Program-made: the position numbers and the translations under genes
Origin: Neospora caninum Liverpool
Taxonomy: Eukaryota; Apicomplexa; Conoidasida; Eucoccidiorida; Sarcocystidae
Direction of reading: 5' to 3'
Length of the DNA stretch: 64,000 nt
Assembly (NCBI RefSeq): GCF_000208865.1
Contig: NC_018392.1
Span: 2,004,793 to 2,068,792, forward strand
The notes under the pieces: model-generated
What the model was told of the DNA's origin: nothing
What the model saw: only the letters and a program-made list of their open reading frames with translations
The model's database searches: none
Part shown: one piece after another, positions 59,572-64,000 of the stretch
How positions within the stretch are numbered: the stretch's first letter is position 1
Layout of the letters: the number at the start of each line of letters is the position of its first letter

Positions 59572-60084
59572 CTCTCGGTTCTCCTTGAAACTGTCCTATC
59601 CGCTGGCTTTTCTCACAGTTATGGCACCCGAAGGCAGGCCGCTGAGCGCAACATCGTATTTAAACCCCATAAACGGCCCGCCATCTCCTGGGATATCCTG
59701 ATCAAATTGGCCACGTCCTCGAGGGCAGGAGGACGTCTTCTCATGCTATGATCATCTTCCGTGGCTCCGCTACTAGGGTTTCTCCTCCGGTCAGGCAGTA
59801 TATACCCCAGGTTTTCAACACTGTGGCAGCCTCCCTGTCAAGGGAGAGTCATGGAACATCTCAACGAAGCAAATACAGACCCCCCCAGCAAGTAAGAGGC
59901 GAGGCTGCCAGCATCTCGTGCTATCGCTGAGGCCTTTGCTGGCGGTCCAAACTACGACTACCCTGACAGTTGTTCCGGACCTTGTGCGCTGCTGAGAGGG
60001 TCCCCGTCTTGAAACTGGGCCCGAAGCTCCTTACACATGTGTTTGAGTCGATGGCCCTTAATTCCAATGTGCAGTGGGTGTCTG

Positions 60085-61004
60085 TGAAGTCTTACGGCAT
60101 TTCGTTGGTCTTCGACACTGCGCCGTCTGGGCTACGTTCGTGGAGTTCACCACCAAGGCCAAGCACGAAAAGCCTCTGCCGTGGTCAATGTTGAGGGCAA
60201 CTTCTTCGTCAGAGACTTTGGCACTACGACATCAGGGAAGTGTGCCGTCTACGTGGACGCGGAAAATCCTCCAGAAATGGTAAGGTACGCGAACTTCCGG
60301 TCCGTTTCCGTAGCTATTTGCATGTGTCTGAGGTTCGGCAACCCTCAAAAAGCGCGGGTGCATGCGGTTTCCTCCCGGCCGCAGGTTGCGACCGTTTGTC
60401 GATTTTTCGCTTGCGTGCACCGGCAAGAAAGCACCGGGATCGTGGCCCAAACGCTTTTCATTTTCATCCAGATCCTGAAAGTGACTTTTCCGCTGCGTGT
60501 CACCGCTGAATTTGCTCTCAGGTTCCTCGCACAGGGACTCACGCACTGGGCATCCCGTGGTGGCGTTGCGGCCTTTCTTTGTCGTCCAGGGGCGACTGCT
60601 CCAAAAACTCTTGCTATTTTCCCCTTCATCTGTACTGCAAAAAGATGGGAGTGTATCCTCCCGTAGCAGGTGGGCCCATCTACTGGGCACTCCGCAACAC
60701 GTTCCTCGGCGCGCGTCGGACGTCTTGCCGTCTCATGCGCGCGTACGACATGAACTGGGACATCTCCAAAGTCGTTTGCAATGGCGTTCCGAGGAACTCT
60801 TACAACCCGAGCGTGAATGAGTGGATTTGGAATGTCGACACAGATCTGTGGAATGGTGCGGGAGGAAAGGCCTGGTTCATTCTGAGCGGACAGGTCATGT
60901 TCACGTTCTTCTGGTCCTTTTCGCTGTACACCCTTCTCGAGCGCTGGTACGTCAACGGCAAGATTGATACGTTCAGCAAGTGGCAAGGCCGTCCGACAGA
61001 CTAA
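60085..61004 (+). CDS. Small single-pass membrane protein, probably mitochondrial (5' end unresolved)
   Basis: Two exons join at phase 0: about 60085-60279 (ends GAAATG|GTAAGG) and 60522-61004 (after CTCTCAG, ends at TAA). The first reads ASAVVNVEGNFFVRDFG and GKCAVYVDAENPPEM. The second reads THALGIPWWRCG, GVYPPVAGGPIYWALRNTFL, NWDISKVVCNGVPRNSYNP and a C-terminal membrane helix FILSGQVMFTFFWSFSLY followed by LLERWYVNGKIDTFSKWQG. High Trp/Tyr content, a basic region before the core and one C-terminal helix suit a small inner-membrane subunit, such as lineage-specific parts of respiratory complexes. That is inference only. No in-frame ATG exists in the first exon before 60279, so at least one upstream exon is missing. 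Confidence 0.55.
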
Positions 61005-61101
61005 ATTTCGCCACCGAGAGCCCATCTGCGTCAAAATGCGATCCTCTTGTGGAAGGTCTTCACCGAAAGAGTTCCCTTTTCTCGATGCTCGTTGGCGACG
61101 T

Positions 61102-63693
61102 CTAGTGGGTTCCGTCCTGTCTGTGGTCCCCGACGCGCGCGCCGGTGTTGACGGCTGAGAGTTCACAGTCCAGCAGCTCTGTAAACGGCTGCTCGCTCTT
61201 CTGTCTCTCTCCGCGCGTGTGGACGAGGGGAAAAACGTTGCTCCAGCTTTTGAGTTGCACGAGCAAACTGGGGCCGGACGCAGTTGACGCCTCCCCGACG
61301 ATCAAAACGTGGAGGCAGTGCCTGCTGGCATTGGTGACGTGGGACGGTATGAGGGTGCCTTTTGTGATGATGCAACCGTGTTGATGAGCTATGTGAACGA
61401 ATATGAGTGTGCATGCGGACGATTGTCGCATGAAAAGGACTTCTGTGCTGCGCCCGAGTTCAACATCCATTCCCTTGTGAAAAAATCACTGACCGATTCC
61501 TGTATTGAAGAACACGAATCGACAGCAGCGGAAACGCGAGAAAGTCTCTTTTTGACGATAGGTCGGAAAGAGTATTCAGAGGATAGCGACTCCGGGGGTA
61601 CTTCTTAGGTTGTCCGGGGGCGAAACTGGGTTTTCTTCGGCTTCCCAGGAAAACGTACCATTTCGCCAAAAGAATCGAACACACCTTACAAAACGTACGT
61701 GTGCGTTGTAAGCTTTGGAGATAGACAGAAAAACAGGCGAGATGTGATTGGTAACGACTCCTGGCTCAAGAGGCGAGCCGGTCCGGAGCGGTGGGTTCAA
61801 GAGTTCGTTTGTGAAGCAAGTCGCATCTAGCATACGCTGATTCATGTGCTTCCACACGCTACACACACCGCACTCGAACTGGAAATCGTCCGTAGTACCC
61901 CGGAGGCTGACGATGGGTCCCGGGACAAGGTTCGTCGCTTCAGAACCTAAACACCGGTCTGTGTTCATGCGCAGCCAACCGTGCACTGAAACCGAGGGGT
62001 GACACGTGGGAGAAAAATTAAGATTGCTCCTGTACCAAGATGCAGTGATCTAAGAATATGTTTGAGTTGGCGTCTTCTCGGCGTTGCCTTAGGCGTATAG
62101 CCGTGCATATCTGTATCTTACCCCTGCAAGGATGGCCAGAAAGTCTAACAGTTTAGATGCTAGGGGGACAACACCGGAAAAGCTTAGTCTAGGCAGTGAC
62201 AGGAGAGCACAACGCAGGCAGCTTCGACCAGCAGCGGAAGAAAGTTTTCCTTCTGCTTAATGCCACTAAGACCTCGCTTCCTATATGGCGCACGGAGGAT
62301 CACCCGAGCACTAGGATGCCGCCGCCGCGATGGCATCTCAAACAGTGCCCCGATCTACACGAGAAACCGGACCATGCGCAAGTCATGTGAAACGCCCTGT
62401 TCTTGGCAAGTTCTTTCGAGTTTACGCAATTCACAGCTTAAGTGAGCATTTGTGTGTAAGCCCTATTGTGCCGAAGAACTTTGTTCATTTTTTCTGGTTT
62501 GGACGAACCACCTCTTTCGGCGTGTCGCTGGGCGTGAGTGACTCAGTCGGCTGTCCCGTTTCTTTCGGACTTTCTTTCCTAGTGGTACCGACAAGCTGAA
62601 TTTTCCATGCGTTATACCATCGCACACCGTGGACGTATCTCTGGTCGAATGAAAGTCGACCGGCCATGCGCCACAAAAACCTTTGTCGCAGAAGGCAGAC
62701 TGAAATACTGAGGCTAGAAGAACCCCTTGTACGAAAACAAAAAAGAAAAACCTCTTACCGTGTTGAAGTTGACCCTGGGACAGAGTTCCCTCCAAAAACA
62801 CTAGGAGGTCCCTACGAAAAAAAAACCTGCTAAGCACATTGTCCACGTCGCTACCTGATACACTACGCTGGTTTCTTCCAACTGCACGCTTTCTGTTCCA
62901 GGCTTTTCCAAACGCTCGGTTGAGGCAAACGTCTCTTCTGCGAAAGCCAAAGCGTGTACTGTCCATTCTTCCTCTCCTGTCAGATTTCCGTCCGCGTAGT
63001 TTTCTCCTGTCGAGGCCAGGAGAGCTAGAAGGATGTCGTTTGGGATGCGCTATAAAAACCTCTTTCGAAAGCCACCGAGCCGCAGACTTCCTCAGAGAAA
63101 GAACCTAGATGCTGTGCTCCTTGCCTCATCTCGGAAAACAGTCAGGGGTACTAGCGCCGCATGGAGGAGTCCAAGCGGTTGACGTCACGCGGCATAACTG
63201 CATGCACAAAACGAAAAAACATGCGTGCTCCGGCATCGAATTTGGTCTTTTGAGCATCTCCACTGCTTCGTTCCACGAAAGCTTCGCCAAGCACTCGATG
63301 CAACGGGCAGCCCTCCTCTTTTCAGCTGCTCCCTTGAACGTGAATGCACGGAAACACTCTTTCTGCATCATTCTTCGTTCTCTTGCCTGCGTGTGTCTAC
63401 GACTAGACAGTCCCGTAACCCTGGAGGCACTACGCCGTAGATAAAAAATTTGTGTGCACACATCGATTTGTGGAGAGAAACAACCTGCTGCATAGGATAG
63501 CATAGACACTACTTCTGAGCGCGCACACCCCATCACTCACGCTGGAATATCCAGGAACCCGCCGTGCCTGTCGAAAACCTATCCTCATGACAAAAATGCC
63601 GAGAGACTTACAGCAGCTGAGTTGGGAGCAAACAAGGAAGGCGATAAAGATGAGGAAGGTCAAGAGCCACTGCAGACGCCGGCACAGCGACAT
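61102..63693 (-). CDS. Hypothetical secreted protein with signal-peptide exon
   Basis: Best model, five exons: 63693-63612, 63325-63152, 62699-62589, 61985-61699, 61473-61102; 341 residues. Exon 1 reads MSLCRRLQWLLTFLIFIAFL and on to VCSQLSC, a strong signal peptide, and ends at a perfect GTAAGT donor in phase 1. Exon 3 follows a GTATTTCAG acceptor and exon 4 a CTCGGTTTCAG acceptor, both phase 1. Exon 4 reads VPGPIVSLRGTTDDFQFECG and KHMNQRMLDATCFTNELLNP. The last exon reads MDVELGRSTEVLFMRQSSAC and SLLVQLKSWSNVFPLVHTRG, with 75% G/C third positions over its main part. Exon 2 and the donor of exon 3 are the weakest choices; the last intron could instead join 61659 to 61388. It is convergent with the membrane-protein gene, 97 bases away. 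Family not recognised. Confidence 0.5.
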
Positions 63694-64000
63694 GCGGGGA
63701 AGCAAAATGAGATGGGAGAAAAGGAGGAGGGCTCGCGTTTTGCGGGGAGACGAAACATTCGCGACTCTCTAGTCGACGCTGTTGAGTCAGTTTTTGAGAA
63801 AGCACCTGTCGCACACCCACTACCGATTGGTAGAAAGACGTTTTCCCGTGTCCTCCGTACACAGCCAAGAGACCGTGCTCCCTTTGTGCCGCCCGCCTGT
63901 CCCCGAAACCTGTTTCTCTCCCTTTCCCCTCCATTCGAAGGCGCTCTCACGTGTCTCACATGCCACCAAAAAACCGGCGACAGACTGGCACAGAAGCGCG
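63694..64000. other. Upstream flank of the secreted-protein gene
   Basis: About 300 bases to the end of the window with no supported exon on either strand. It should contain the promoter or 5' UTR of the - strand gene starting at 63693. Confidence 0.4.

Noticed and set aside
61309..61608. + strand frame of 99 residues ending SEDSDSGGTS
   Set aside because: It looks protein-like, but third-position G/C is about 50%, against about 75% for the - strand frame in the overlap. It has no acceptor or upstream exon.

Overview
The window reads as nuclear DNA of a coccidian apicomplexan close to Toxoplasma, Hammondia or Neospora. The evidence is intron-dense protein genes with short exons and long CT-rich introns, many TA and TATG microsatellites, frequent GCATGCA motifs, GC-rich third codon positions, and an assembly gap of 100 N at 29384-29483. 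I assigned exons by eye from splice signals, reading phase and family conservation. I ran no search, so identities rest on remembered family motifs.

Layout on the + strand side. Positions 103-1529 hold the 3' end of a protein that may be a formin. A tRNA-Phe(GAA) lies at 2700-2772. A 33-exon gene at 5766-24842 encodes a coiled-coil protein of about 1,912 residues. It carries a 33-residue tandem repeat in exon 7 and a series of duplicated two-exon modules in its second half. It converges on NSA2 (27083-30322, - strand), a 260-residue 60S ribosome assembly factor. NSA2 shares a divergent promoter region with a 4-exon gene at 31459-35539 (+), which encodes a probable AAA+ / clamp-loader-like protein with a Ser/Cys repeat.

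Positions 35.5-42.5 kb form a less regular island on the - strand. It has one clear gene for a dense-granule-like secreted protein with an acidic/basic repeat tail (39322-39990). Around it are several coding-looking exons that I could not assemble.

A 20-exon gene at 42594-56344 (-) assembles fully in phase into a 1,972-residue XRN1-type 5'-3' exoribonuclease. All conserved acidic active-site motifs are visible, and the disordered C-terminal tail has four short leucine-rich motifs.

Positions 58-64 kb form a second irregular island. It contains a partial - strand gene (58127-58637), a possible + strand ORF (59149-59571), a small single-pass membrane protein (+, ending 61004), and a convergent - strand gene (61102-63693) that starts with a signal-peptide exon.

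Taken together, housekeeping RNA and ribosome genes (tRNA-Phe, NSA2, XRN1) alternate with lineage-specific structural or secreted proteins. No prokaryotic, viral, CRISPR or insertion-sequence feature was seen. The most unusual structure is the exon-module duplication in the coiled-coil gene.
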